From RPQJ01 sp963707145 (GTDB taxonomy: Bacteria; Pseudomonadota; Gammaproteobacteria; Steroidobacterales; Steroidobacteraceae), in contig CAVPOQ010000007.1 of the NCBI GenBank assembly GCA_963707145.1, forward strand, positions 372,001 to 436,000: a stretch of 64,000 nt of DNA, written 5' to 3'. Positions 32,070 through 42,125 of the stretch are shown here, piece after piece (the stretch's first letter is position 1; each line of letters starts with the position of its first letter). Both the position numbers and the translations under genes were made by a program. A model generated the notes under the pieces. The model was not told where the DNA came from. It was given only the letters and a program-made list of their open reading frames with translations, and ran no database searches.

Positions 32070-33155
32070 ATGATTCCCAATCCCCACCGGGCGCATCGGC
32101 TGCTGGCCGTCGCGGCGCTGCTGGTCGTCGCCGCCGTTCCGGCGCAAAGCGCCGACCTCGCGGCCGGCCAGAAGATCTTCGCCAGCGTCTGCGCCGCGTG
32201 CCACGGCCCGGCCGGCCGCGCCGACCCCGCCAACCCGGTGGTGCAAGCGCTCGACCCGAAGCCAGCGGACCTCTCCGATCCGCTGTTCAACAGCCGTGAG
32301 CCCGCCGAGGACTGGAACATCGTCGTCACGCACGGCGGCCCGGCACTCGGGCTGTCGGCCGCCATGCCGGCCCAGCAGGGCGCGCTCTCGGGGGATGACA
32401 TCCGCAACGTCGTCGCCTATGCCAAGACGCTGGCACCCGGTAGCGACCGGTATCCGCCCGGCGAACTCAATTTCTTCCTGCCGGTCCGCACCAAGAAGGC
32501 CTTCCCCGAGGACGAGATCGTGTGGAAGTCGCGCGCCTCGAACCAGGAATACGGCAACGACGTCTGGCGCAACGTGCTGGAGATCGAGAAGCGCTTCGGC
32601 AAGCGGTCGATGGGCGTGCTCGAGATCGTCTACGAGGACGACGACGTCGACTCGGAGATCACCGAGGTCGAGGTCGGCGCGAAGACGGTCCTTCACTGGA
32701 GCCTGGAGCAACGCTCGATTCTCTCCGGCGCGCTGGTGGTCGCGCTTCCGACGGACGGCGACGCGTCGGAGGAGATCATCCCCTACCTCGCCTACGGCAG
32801 GCAGATGACGGAGAAATCCACTTTCCAGTCGAGCATGCGCGTCATCGTGCCTGTGGACGAGACCGACGAGGGCGAGGTGGAACTCGCGGGCATCGTGCAC
32901 TACATCGGGACGTTGCGGCGCCAGGCCGCGTTTCCGGGGCTCGAGGTGACCGCCACCGTGCCCTTCGATGCCGGCGACGGCGACGCGGTGCAATGGACGG
33001 TGCTGCCCCAGGTACGCTTCGGGCTCACGCGCGGTGGACACGTGGCGCTCAACCTCGGTGTCGAGTTTCCGTTGAGCGACCAGTCCTGGGAGACTCGCTA
33101 CCACCTCACGCTGCTGTGGGACTTCGCCGACGGCAGCTTCTTCAAGGGCTGGTAG
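32070..33155 (+). CDS. Cytochrome c domain fused to a C-terminal barrel-like domain
   Basis: The protein has 361 residues. A signal peptide (ending VPAQSA) is followed by a class I cytochrome c domain with the heme motif CAACH (Cys41, Cys44, His45) and a candidate axial Met99 in SAAMPAQ. From about residue 125 there is a 235-residue region with amphipathic strands (TVLHWSLEQRSILSGALVVALP, AFPGLEVTATVPF, VQWTVLPQVRFGLTRGG, YHLTLLWDFADGSFF) that looks like an outer-membrane barrel. Only the cytochrome part is a clear family. A strong AGGAGG precedes the ATG. Its 3' end overlaps the convergent hydrolase by 14 bases. Confidence 0.88.
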   Translation: MIPNPHRAHRLLAVAALLVVAAVPAQSADLAAGQKIFASVCAACHGPAGRADPANPVVQALDPKPADLSDPLFNSREPAEDWNIVVTHGGPALGLSAAMPAQQGALSGDDIRNVVAYAKTLAPGSDRYPPGELNFFLPVRTKKAFPEDEIVWKSRASNQEYGNDVWRNVLEIEKRFGKRSMGVLEIVYEDDDVDSEITEVEVGAKTVLHWSLEQRSILSGALVVALPTDGDASEEIIPYLAYGRQMTEKSTFQSSMRVIVPVDETDEGEVELAGIVHYIGTLRRQAAFPGLEVTATVPFDAGDGDAVQWTVLPQVRFGLTRGGHVALNLGVEFPLSDQSWETRYHLTLLWDFADGSFFKGW

Positions 33156-33960
33156 GTCGCGACGGGCGCAGGTGCCGGGCGAGGAACTCGACCTGGTCGG
33201 CGACGCTGCGCTCGAAGTGTTCGCCGAAGTACGGCTCGAAGTGCCCGATGGGATAGCGCCGCGCCTCGCCGAGCGGGCCCAGCCGCGCCAGCACCAGCTC
33301 GGCCGATTCGGGAGGTGCGACGCTGTCGTGCTCGCACACCTGCACGAGCACCGGGCAGCGCACGCGTCCCGCATGGTTCACCGGCCTGTAGGCAGCCACG
33401 CCGAGCGCGATGCGGGCCGCGACCTCGAAGCGGAACCCCGGCGGCGCGAGCGCGCGATAACCGGCGTCGGCATCGGGGCTGCTCATCACCGCCAGGCTCC
33501 CCGGCGGTCCCACCGTCGGCACGAAATGGACGCGCGCGAACGCCGACAGCAGCAGGTCCCAGAGACCGTGGCCCGTGAGGCGCAGCAGCTGCCACGGCCC
33601 CGCGTACTGAAGGATGCGCCGTACTGCCACGAGGCCGTCCATCATCGGGCACTGGCACACGGCCGCGGCGACGCCGGGCACGCTCGCGGCCGTCACCAGC
33701 GCGTGGCCGCCGGCGAACGAGGTGCCCCAGACCGCGATGCGCGCCGGGTCGACACCGGGGAGCGAACGTGCGAAGGCGATCGCGGCCGCATAGTCCTGCA
33801 ACTGGCGGCGCACCGACACGAGCTGTCGTGGCTCGCCCTCGCTCGCGCCGAAGTGCCGGTAGTCGAACAGCAGCACGTGCATGCCGGCCGCGGCGAAGCG
33901 CTCTGCGTAGGGCGCGAGCGACGCGTCGCGGGTGGCGCCGAAGCCATGCGCCATCACCAC
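33142..33960 (-). CDS. Alpha/beta hydrolase, main part (N-terminus lies in another frame)
   Basis: The readable ORF is 272 residues starting at VVMAHGFGATRDASL. It has FDYRHFGASEGEPRQL, the nucleophile elbow WGTSFAGGHAL, a late Asp in VCEHDSVAP, and a late His in YPIGHFEPY, a complete catalytic set. The family normally begins about 30 residues earlier with VEF.SHGE..AW, and that segment is found immediately upstream in a different frame. The gene is therefore either frameshifted by one base near 33963-33970 or mis-assembled there. It follows NnrU on the same strand. Confidence 0.82.
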   Translation of the reverse strand: MVMAHGFGATRDASLAPYAERFAAAGMHVLLFDYRHFGASEGEPRQLVSVRRQLQDYAAAIAFARSLPGVDPARIAVWGTSFAGGHALVTAASVPGVAAAVCQCPMMDGLVAVRRILQYAGPWQLLRLTGHGLWDLLLSAFARVHFVPTVGPPGSLAVMSSPDADAGYRALAPPGFRFEVAARIALGVAAYRPVNHAGRVRCPVLVQVCEHDSVAPPESAELVLARLGPLGEARRYPIGHFEPYFGEHFERSVADQVEFLARHLRPSRPTSP

Positions 33961-34058
33961 GCAGGGCCCACGCCCCGCGCCCGGCGATCCGCCGGCGCGT
34001 AGCGCCAGGCCCGGCAGATCTCGCCGTGGCTGCCGAATTCGGCCTCGACCCGTTGCAC
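33961..34058 (-). other. Out-of-frame N-terminal segment of the alpha/beta hydrolase gene
   Basis: Starting at GTG 34058, five bases after the NnrU stop, the frame reads VQRVEAEFGSHGEICRAW then RYAPADRRARGVGP before stopping at a TGA. This is the expected beginning of the hydrolase. Joining the two parts needs one extra base within the GGGCCC run at about 33963-33968. The total span of 917 bases is one short of a multiple of three, which agrees. Confidence 0.65.
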
Positions 34059-34063
34059 CGCGC

Positions 34064-34633
34064 TCAACCGAACGGCGGCACGCCGATCAGCGCCATGTGC
34101 CCCCACATCACGAACACGACGTACAGCACGAGGCCGCCCACCACGGCGATGATGTCGTTCGAGATCGGACCCGGCGCCTTGGCCGCCGCCTGCGGCCGTT
34201 TGCCCACCGAGATGCGGTCGAGCACGGCCCAGGCGAGGAACCCGCCGAACAGCAGCACGTCGGCGAGCATCCCGTTGACGAGCAGGTGCGACAGCGCCCA
34301 GGCCTTGACGGCCACGAGCGTCGGGTGCTTCACGGCGGCCTTGATGCGGCCCGGCCGGTACGTCGCGATCAGCAGCGGGAACACCGGCAGCATGAGGAGT
34401 GCTGCGACGTGTCGCAGCCACAGCGGCGGCACGTACAGCGCGACCGGCTCGAGCCGCGCCTGCGCGTAGCCGCCCACGATCATCAGGAAGCCGACGGCTG
34501 AGGCGACCGAGTAGAGGATCTTCCACGGACCGGGGCCCAGCCGCGCGATCATCCGCTCGCGCCACCCCGGGGCGAAGATCGCGATCGAGTGGATGCCGAG
34601 GAAGATCACGAGACCGAGGACGAGCTTGAGCAT
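34064..34633 (-). CDS. NnrU family membrane protein
   Basis: The protein has 189 residues and five to six membrane helices. It has the NnrU start LGLVIFLGIHSIAIFAPGWRERM, the block YRPGRIKAAVKHPTLVAVKAWALSHLLVNGMLADVLLF, and a last helix ending in MALIGVPPFG. NnrU relates to mitochondrial-like 15-cis-zeta-carotene isomerase (Z-ISO) and to proteins near denitrification genes; no partner of either pathway is visible here. It is just upstream of the frameshifted hydrolase. Confidence 0.9.
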   Translation of the reverse strand: MLKLVLGLVIFLGIHSIAIFAPGWRERMIARLGPGPWKILYSVASAVGFLMIVGGYAQARLEPVALYVPPLWLRHVAALLMLPVFPLLIATYRPGRIKAAVKHPTLVAVKAWALSHLLVNGMLADVLLFGGFLAWAVLDRISVGKRPQAAAKAPGPISNDIIAVVGGLVLYVVFVMWGHMALIGVPPFG

Positions 34634-34695
34634 GCGGAGGTTCCCGTGGATTGGTCGCGCGATTCTAGCGGTTCGCGGGTCTGGCGCCGGCCGGC

Positions 34696-35634
34696 TCAGG
34701 CTTCCGGCGCGGACGGGGGGTGCAGCCACTGCTGGACGATGCCCTGCCAGCGGCGCAGCAGGTCGGCGGCGAAGTCGGAGAAGACCCGCACTTTGGGTCG
34801 CTGGTGACCCGCCGAGGGGTAGACGAGCGAGATCGGCGGACCGGGCATCGCAAAGTCGTTGAGGATCAGCTTCAGTTCCCCGCGCGAGACGTACTCGGCG
34901 ACGAGCAGGTCTGCGGTGTGTGTGATGCCGAGGCCCGCGGCGGCTCCGATGATCGGTGCCTCGGCGGAATTGAACTGCATCGCGAAGTGCAGCTTCAGCC
35001 GGCGCGGGTTGTACGGCGAGGGGAAGGTCCACTCGGGTGAGCCGCCGGCGGCCGGGGTGAGCCCGAGCAACCGGTGCTGGCGCAGGTCGTCGGGCGTCTG
35101 TGGTTCGCCGTGGTCGGCAAGGTAGGTGGGCGAGGCGCAGGTGACGACGTTCATCTGTGCGACGCGTCGGGCGACGAGCCCGGCCTGCTGCAGCCCGGCG
35201 ACGCGCACCGCGACGTCCACGCGTTCGGCGACGAGGTCGACGATGCGGTCGTTGAGGCGGATGTCGAGGTCGATCGCCGGATAGCGGCGCGTGAAATCGG
35301 GCAGCGCGGGCAGCAGCAGGTAGCGACCGAAGGCGACGGGGACGTCCACCCGCAGCAGTCCCTGCGGCTTGGACCGTGAGCCCCGCAGCGTCTCCTCGGC
35401 ATCCTCGACCTCGTCGAGGATCCGGCGGCTGCGGCGCAGGTAGTCCGCGCCCTCGGCGGTGAGCCCGACCCGGCGCGTGGTGCGGTTGAGCAGCCTGGTG
35501 CCGAGGTGCTTCTCCAGCGCCGCAACGTGGCCGCTGGCGGCGGCGCGGGAGATGTTGAGTTCGTCGGCCGCCTGGGCGAACGAGCCGCGCTCGGCCACCC
35601 GGGTGAACACCTTCATCGCGAGCAGTAGGTCCAT
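34696..35634 (-). CDS. LysR-family transcriptional regulator
   Basis: The protein has 312 residues with the LysR winged helix MDLLLAMKVFTRVAERGSFAQAADELNISRAAASGHVAALE and a standard effector domain (LRVDVPVAFGRYLLLPALPDF, NDRIVDLVAERVDVAVR). It belongs to the subgroup that often regulates neighbouring oxidoreductases. Here no obvious target is adjacent; the closest downstream gene is NnrU on the same strand. Upstream is a 292-base AT-richer gap with promoter features for the small gene on the other strand. Confidence 0.92.
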   Translation of the reverse strand: MDLLLAMKVFTRVAERGSFAQAADELNISRAAASGHVAALEKHLGTRLLNRTTRRVGLTAEGADYLRRSRRILDEVEDAEETLRGSRSKPQGLLRVDVPVAFGRYLLLPALPDFTRRYPAIDLDIRLNDRIVDLVAERVDVAVRVAGLQQAGLVARRVAQMNVVTCASPTYLADHGEPQTPDDLRQHRLLGLTPAAGGSPEWTFPSPYNPRRLKLHFAMQFNSAEAPIIGAAAGLGITHTADLLVAEYVSRGELKLILNDFAMPGPPISLVYPSAGHQRPKVRVFSDFAADLLRRWQGIVQQWLHPPSAPEA

Positions 35635-35742
35635 CGGCGGATTGTTCAGTCGATCGTTATGATGGTCAAGCGTTTGGCCTGATCCGTCGAATAATGTCGC
35701 CGCCGGGGCTGGCAATCGCCTCGCGAATGTGAACTCAACTCA

Positions 35743-35832
35743 TTGATTCGATGGAATTCAGATCGTATTCATCAAACCGTGAACCGCGGCGCCAATTTAC
35801 GCTGCACCGCAGCAAGAAAGGCGTAAAATGGC
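35743..35832 (+). promoter_or_regulatory. Sigma70-like promoter and leader hairpin upstream of the 38-residue membrane protein
   Basis: TTGATT (35743-35748), 17 bases, then TATTCA (35766-35771) make a plausible -35/-10 pair. Downstream, GCCAATTTACGC (35791-35802) and GCGTAAAATGGC (35821-35832) form a 12-base inverted repeat with one mismatch and an 18-base loop. The transcript would start near 35778 with this stem-loop in its leader, about 95 bases before the small ORF. Confidence 0.5.
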
Positions 35833-35926
35833 CCTCAGAGACAGAGTCCCAGGCGCGCCCCGGCGGGGCCGCCGACCCGCGGTCCCCCGGGTGCCAGCCT
35901 CGACAGAGCCTGACAAAGGAGACGCC

Positions 35927-36043
35927 ATGTTCACGCAGGAATCGATCTACAAGTACGCCCTGACCGCCGCCGTGGTGGCCGCGATGGTGAGCACCGTCGT
36001 CCTGCTACTGTGGGCCGTGCGCGGGTTCCAGATCTTCTGGTGA
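35927..36043 (+). CDS. Small single-helix membrane protein (38 residues)
   Basis: FTQESIYKYALTAAVVAAM is followed by a continuous hydrophobic helix (VSTVVLLLWAV) and ends RGFQIFW. The start has a strong Shine-Dalgarno (AAAGGAG, 6 bases before ATG), and a promoter with a structured leader lies upstream, so translation is likely in spite of the size. It could be a regulatory or subunit-type small membrane protein. I do not know a family. Its last 39 bases overlap the convergent SMP-30 gene. Confidence 0.6.
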   Translation: MFTQESIYKYALTAAVVAAMVSTVVLLLWAVRGFQIFW

Positions 36044-37175
36044 CTGGGCCGGCGTCAGGCCGGCTGCCGCGGCGTCGAGCACGCCGAGCGATGGCGCATG
36101 CAGGCTGTGGACGTACAGCCGCCCGCCGTGCTCGGTGACGCCGCTGGTTTCCGCGAGGCGGCCGGCCGGGTCTTGCAGGTCCGCCACGACCCGCCCGTCC
36201 TCGTCGAAGGCGATGACGTGGCCGTAGCTGGGCGGTACCGGCCACAGCGACTTCGGCAGCCGCAGCGTCAGCGCCCTCAGCCAGGGCTTCGAGGCCATGC
36301 CGTCGATGGCTGCGCTGCGCGGCTTGGTGAGCCCGGTCCACAGCCGCCCGTCGGCGCTGCGGGTGAGGTTGTCGGGAAAGCCCGGCAGGTTGGCGGCGAT
36401 CACTCGCGCACGACCGTCGCCGGACGCCAGTGCGGACTTCGCATCCAGGCCCCGCGCGGCCACGTCCACGCTCCAGATCCGGTACTCGCCGGTCTCGGCG
36501 ATGTAGAGCCGCTGCTCGTCGCCCGACAGCGCCACGCCGTTGGGGAAGCACAGCCCGCCGATCAGCAGCGACGCCCGCGCCTTCGCAGGCTCGTAGACCA
36601 GCACCCGGCCGGTGCAGGAGTGCTCGAGGATGTCGAGCACCGAGGCGTCGAACGTGCCGAGTTCGCGCGGCGAGAAGCGCCGCGTGGCATCGGTGAAGTA
36701 CATGCGGCCGTCGGTCGCGATGACCACGGCGTCGGCGTAGCGGATCGGGTCGCCGTCGAGCTGTTCGGCGAGCACGGTGATCGACGCCGTCGGGCGCCAC
36801 CGACAGCAGGCCCCGGATCGCGTCGGCGACGACCAGCCGCCCGTCCGGCGCGAAGTCGAAACCGAGCGGCCGTCCGCCGGTGTTCACGACCGTCTCGACC
36901 TGCGTGCCGTCGGGGTTCATGCGCAGGATCGCTCCCGAGACGACGCCCGTGTAGAGGCGGCCGTCCGGACCGAAGTCGACGTGCTCCGGGCCGACCTCGG
37001 GTGAGACGTCCAGCAGCGCCAGGTCTGCCAGCCGCCGGTTGACCGCATGCGGCCCCGAGTAGCCGGTGAACACGGGTGCCTGCCAGGCGACCGGCTCGAT
37101 CGGCACCGGCCAGAATGCGAGGTAGGCAAGCACGGCGAGCAGCAGCGTGCCCACGATCGTCAACGTCCGTCGCAC
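36005..37175 (-). pseudogene. SMP-30/gluconolactonase-like beta-propeller protein, frameshifted
   Basis: The gene begins at GTG 37175 (GGGGGGAT upstream) with a membrane helix (LTIVGTLLLAVLAYLAFW). Propeller repeats follow (GPEHVDFGPDGRLYTGVV, RPLGFDFAPDGRLVVADAIRGLLSVAPDG). After that point the frame turns into Arg-rich nonsense, while another frame takes over at TVLAEQLDGDPIRYADAVVIA and continues to FPNGVALSGDEQRLYIAETGE, AANLPGFPDNLTRS and the stop at 36005. One extra base near 36778-36786 explains it; the span of 1171 bases is one more than a multiple of three. The intact form would be about 389 residues, similar to strictosidine-synthase-like lactonases. Confidence 0.78.
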
Positions 37176-37203
37176 GATGAATCCCCCCGCCGCGCGGCGG
37201 CGG

Positions 37204-38063
37204 CTACTGGACGTGCAGGATGCTACGCGCCTCGGCCGGGCTCGCAATCTCGCGGCCGGCCTCGCGCGCGAGTCGCACGATCGCCTCGATCAGCGGTCCG
37301 TTGCTCGCCGCCTTGCTGCCGTCGGGGAGGTAGAACGTGTCCTCGAGGCCGGTGCGCAGGTTGCCGCCGAGCTCGGCGGTGCGACGGTGCAGCGGCCAGA
37401 CGTTCGCGCGGCCGATCGCGGTGACCTGCCACGTCGCACCGGGTGCGGCGAGGCGCGCCAGGATCGGCAGCAGCTCGGGATCGGCCGGCATGCCGGACTC
37501 GACGCCCATCACGAAGTTGTAGTCGAGGTGGCCCTTGTACAGGCCGGTGCGCGCGTACATCTCCACGGTACGCACGATGCCGGTGTCGAAGCACTCGAAC
37601 TCGGGCAGCGCGCCTGTCTCGGCCATCGCCTCGAGGAATGCCTTCACCTTCTCGACCGGGTTGTCGAACAGCATCGGGCGCCACGCCCACGAGCCGTCGC
37701 TGCGGACCTTGAGGTAGTTGAGCGAGCCCGCGTTGCAGGCGGCGATCTCCGGGCGGATCGCGCGCATGCAGGCCACCGGCCCGGAGATGTCGGGACCCAC
37801 CACGCCGGTCGACTGGTTGAAGACCACGCCCGGGCAGGCCTCGCGGATCGCCTGCGCGATCTCGAGCGCCACGGCGGGTTCCCAGGTCGGCAGGTGCCCC
37901 ATGCCGGGCTGCTGCTGGCGGAAGTGCACGTGCATCACCGAGGCGCCCGCGTCGAACGCGGCACGTGCCTCGCGCGCCATCTGCTCCGGCGTGACCGGCA
38001 CGTGGTGCTGGGCGGGATCGGTGAGCACGCCGGTGAGCGCGCAGGTCACGACGGTCTTCGACA

Positions 38064-38064
<1 letters not shown>
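37204..38064 (-). CDS. BKACE family beta-keto acid cleavage enzyme (Kce-like)
   Basis: The protein has 286 residues and a TIM-barrel start TVVTCALTGVLTDPAQHHVPVT. It has the metal-binding HVHFRQQ motif, then FNQSTGVVGPDISGPVACM, and the late VMGVESGMPADPELL block, standard for the family founded by 3-keto-5-aminohexanoate cleavage enzyme. These enzymes cleave a beta-keto acid with acetyl-CoA, giving acetoacetate and a new acyl-CoA. It is the last gene of the carboxylase operon; its ATG shares one base with the upstream stop. Its substrate here is not obvious. Confidence 0.9.
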
Positions 38065-40066
<2,002 letters not shown>

Positions 40067-40070
<4 letters not shown>

Positions 40071-40906
40071 GGGAAATCCGGCAGACCGGGCAGCGCGACC
40101 GCCCACGCCGGGGCGCGCTTGCCGACGGTGGCCGCGATGCCCTCGCGCGCGGCGCCGTGGCGCAGCAGGCCCGCGAACTCGAGCGCGGCGGCGTCGAGCG
40201 CCGCGGCCAGCGGGCTCTCGAGCGTGCGCGTCACGATGCGCTTGGTGGCGCGCAGCGCGGCGGGCTCTGCGAGCGCGAGGAGACTTAGCTCCGCCTCGAG
40301 CGCTGCGCGCAGCCCGTCGGCCGGCACGACCACGTCGGCCAGACCGGCGTCGCGGGCGGCCGGGGCCTTGAGCCGCGCGCCGCAGAGCATCAGCCAGCGC
40401 GCGCGCCGCGCGCCCGCGCGGCGCACGACAAAGGGCGCGATCTGCGCCGGCGCGACGCCGAGCGTCACCTCGGGCATGGCGAAGGTGGCGTCCTCGGCCG
40501 CGATCACGCGGTCGCAGGCCGCGGCGAGGCCGCAGCCGCCGCCCATCGCGCTGCCGCTCACCACGGCGAGCGTCGCGACCGGCAGCGCGGCGAGCCGCTC
40601 GAGCAGCGCGCCGAACTGGCGGTTGAAGTGCGCGATCGGGTCCTCGGCGTGGCCGGCCGGCGTCTGCATCAGCTCGAGGAAGCGGCCGAAGTCCGCCCCC
40701 GCGCAGAAATGCCCGCCGGCGCCCGAGAGCACCAGCGCCCGCGCCTCGAGGTCCGCGGCGACACGATCGAACAGGGCCGACAGCGCGGCGACCAGCACAT
40801 CGGAGAGCGCGTTGCGCTTCTCGGGACGGTTCAGGCGCGCGAACCAGAAGCCCGCATTGCGTTCGACGAGCAGCACGTCGCTGGAAGCCGCGTTGGCGTC
40901 GGTCAT
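40067..40906 (-). CDS. Enoyl-CoA hydratase/isomerase family protein (AtuE-like)
   Basis: The protein has 279 residues. Crotonase features are present: FARLNRPEKRNALSDVLVAAL, the oxyanion loop GGHFCAGADFGRF, SGSAMGGGCGLAAACDRVIA, and FAMPEVTLGVAPAQIAPFVV. By position in the operon it is the likely hydratase for the glutaconyl-CoA product of the carboxylase (isohexenylglutaconyl-CoA hydratase AtuE in Pseudomonas). The exact substrate is inferred. It lies 54 bases after the acyl-CoA dehydrogenase stop and overlaps the carboxylase alpha gene. Confidence 0.88.
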
Positions 40907-40960
40907 CGTGGCACTCCGTTCATCCTTGGTCCGTCGGTGGCTGCGCTCGCATCGCGCCGC

Positions 40961-42112
40961 TCACGCCCTGGGCAGGATGCCCATCAGCTTGCAGACGATG
41001 CCGAGCATCACCTCGTCCGTGCCGCCGCCGATCGAGGCGAGGCGACCGTCGCGGAAGAGGCGCGACACCGGGTTGTCCCAGGTGTAGCCCATGCCGCCCC
41101 AGTACTGCAGGCACTTGTCGGCCACCTCACGGGTGAGACGGCCGGCCTTGAGCTTCGCCATCGAGGCGAGCTGCGTGACGTCCTTGCCCGACACGTAGAG
41201 CGCGGTGGCGCGGTAGACCAGCGAGCGCAGCAGCTCGATCTCGGTCTGCAGTTCGGCAAGCGTGAAGTGCACGACCTGGTTGTCGAGCACCGCCTTGCCG
41301 AAGGCCTTGCGGTCGCGCGTGTACTCGATGGTCTCGCGCACCGCGTTGTCGAGGCCCTTGAGCGCGTTGGCGGCGCCCCACAGCCGTTCCTCCTGGAACT
41401 GGATCATCTGATACATGAACCCGAGGCCTTCCTGGCCGATCAGGTGGCGCTGCGGCACGCGCACGTCGTCGAAGTGGATGACGGCCGTGTCCGAGGAGTT
41501 CATGCCGATCTTGCGGAGCTTGCGTTCGACCGTCACGCCGCGGGTCTTCATCGGCACGACGATCAGCGACTTGTTCTTGTGCGGCTTGCCCTCGCCGGTG
41601 TTGGCGAGGCAGCACATCCAGTCGGCCTGCGTGCCGTTGGTGATCCACATCTTGCCGCCGTTGATCACGTAGTCGCCGCCATCCTTGCGTGCGGTGGTGC
41701 GGATCGAGGCGACGTCGGAGCCCGCGCCGGGCTCGGAGACGCCGACGCAGACCACCTGCTCGCCGGAGATGGCCGGCGCAAGGAACTCGTGGCGCAGCGC
41801 GTCGGAGCCGAAGCGGGCGAGGGCGGGTGTGGCCATGTCGGTCTGCACGCCGATGGCCATCGGCACGCCGCCGCAGCGGGTGTTGCCGAGCGCCTCGGCC
41901 ATCACCACCGAGTAGCTGAAGTCGAGGCCGGCGCCGCCGTAGGCCTCGGGCTTGGTGAGGCCGAGCAGGCCCAAGTCGCCGAGCTTCCGGAACACCTCGT
42001 GGGCGGGGAAGATGCCGGCTTCCTCCCACTCGTCCACGTGTGGATTGAGCTCGTTCTCCACGAAGCGCTCGACGGTGCGCTTCAGTTCCTCGTGTTCCTG
42101 CGTGAGCTGCAT
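40961..42112 (-). CDS. Acyl-CoA dehydrogenase (AtuD-like)
   Basis: The protein has 383 residues. Standard acyl-CoA dehydrogenase blocks are present: VGVSEPGAGSDVASIRTTA, INGGKMWITNGTQADWM, KIGMNSSDTAVIHFDDVRVP, TRDRKAFGKAVLDNQVVHF, LQYWGGMGYTWDNPVSRLFRD, and a terminal IGGGTDEVML. FAD-dependent alpha,beta-desaturation of a branched acyl-CoA, by synteny citronellyl-CoA, is likely. It lies between the carboxylase beta and hydratase genes. Confidence 0.9.
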   Translation of the reverse strand: MQLTQEHEELKRTVERFVENELNPHVDEWEEAGIFPAHEVFRKLGDLGLLGLTKPEAYGGAGLDFSYSVVMAEALGNTRCGGVPMAIGVQTDMATPALARFGSDALRHEFLAPAISGEQVVCVGVSEPGAGSDVASIRTTARKDGGDYVINGGKMWITNGTQADWMCCLANTGEGKPHKNKSLIVVPMKTRGVTVERKLRKIGMNSSDTAVIHFDDVRVPQRHLIGQEGLGFMYQMIQFQEERLWGAANALKGLDNAVRETIEYTRDRKAFGKAVLDNQVVHFTLAELQTEIELLRSLVYRATALYVSGKDVTQLASMAKLKAGRLTREVADKCLQYWGGMGYTWDNPVSRLFRDGRLASIGGGTDEVMLGIVCKLMGILPRA

Positions 42113-42125
42113 GTGGGTCTCCGGT

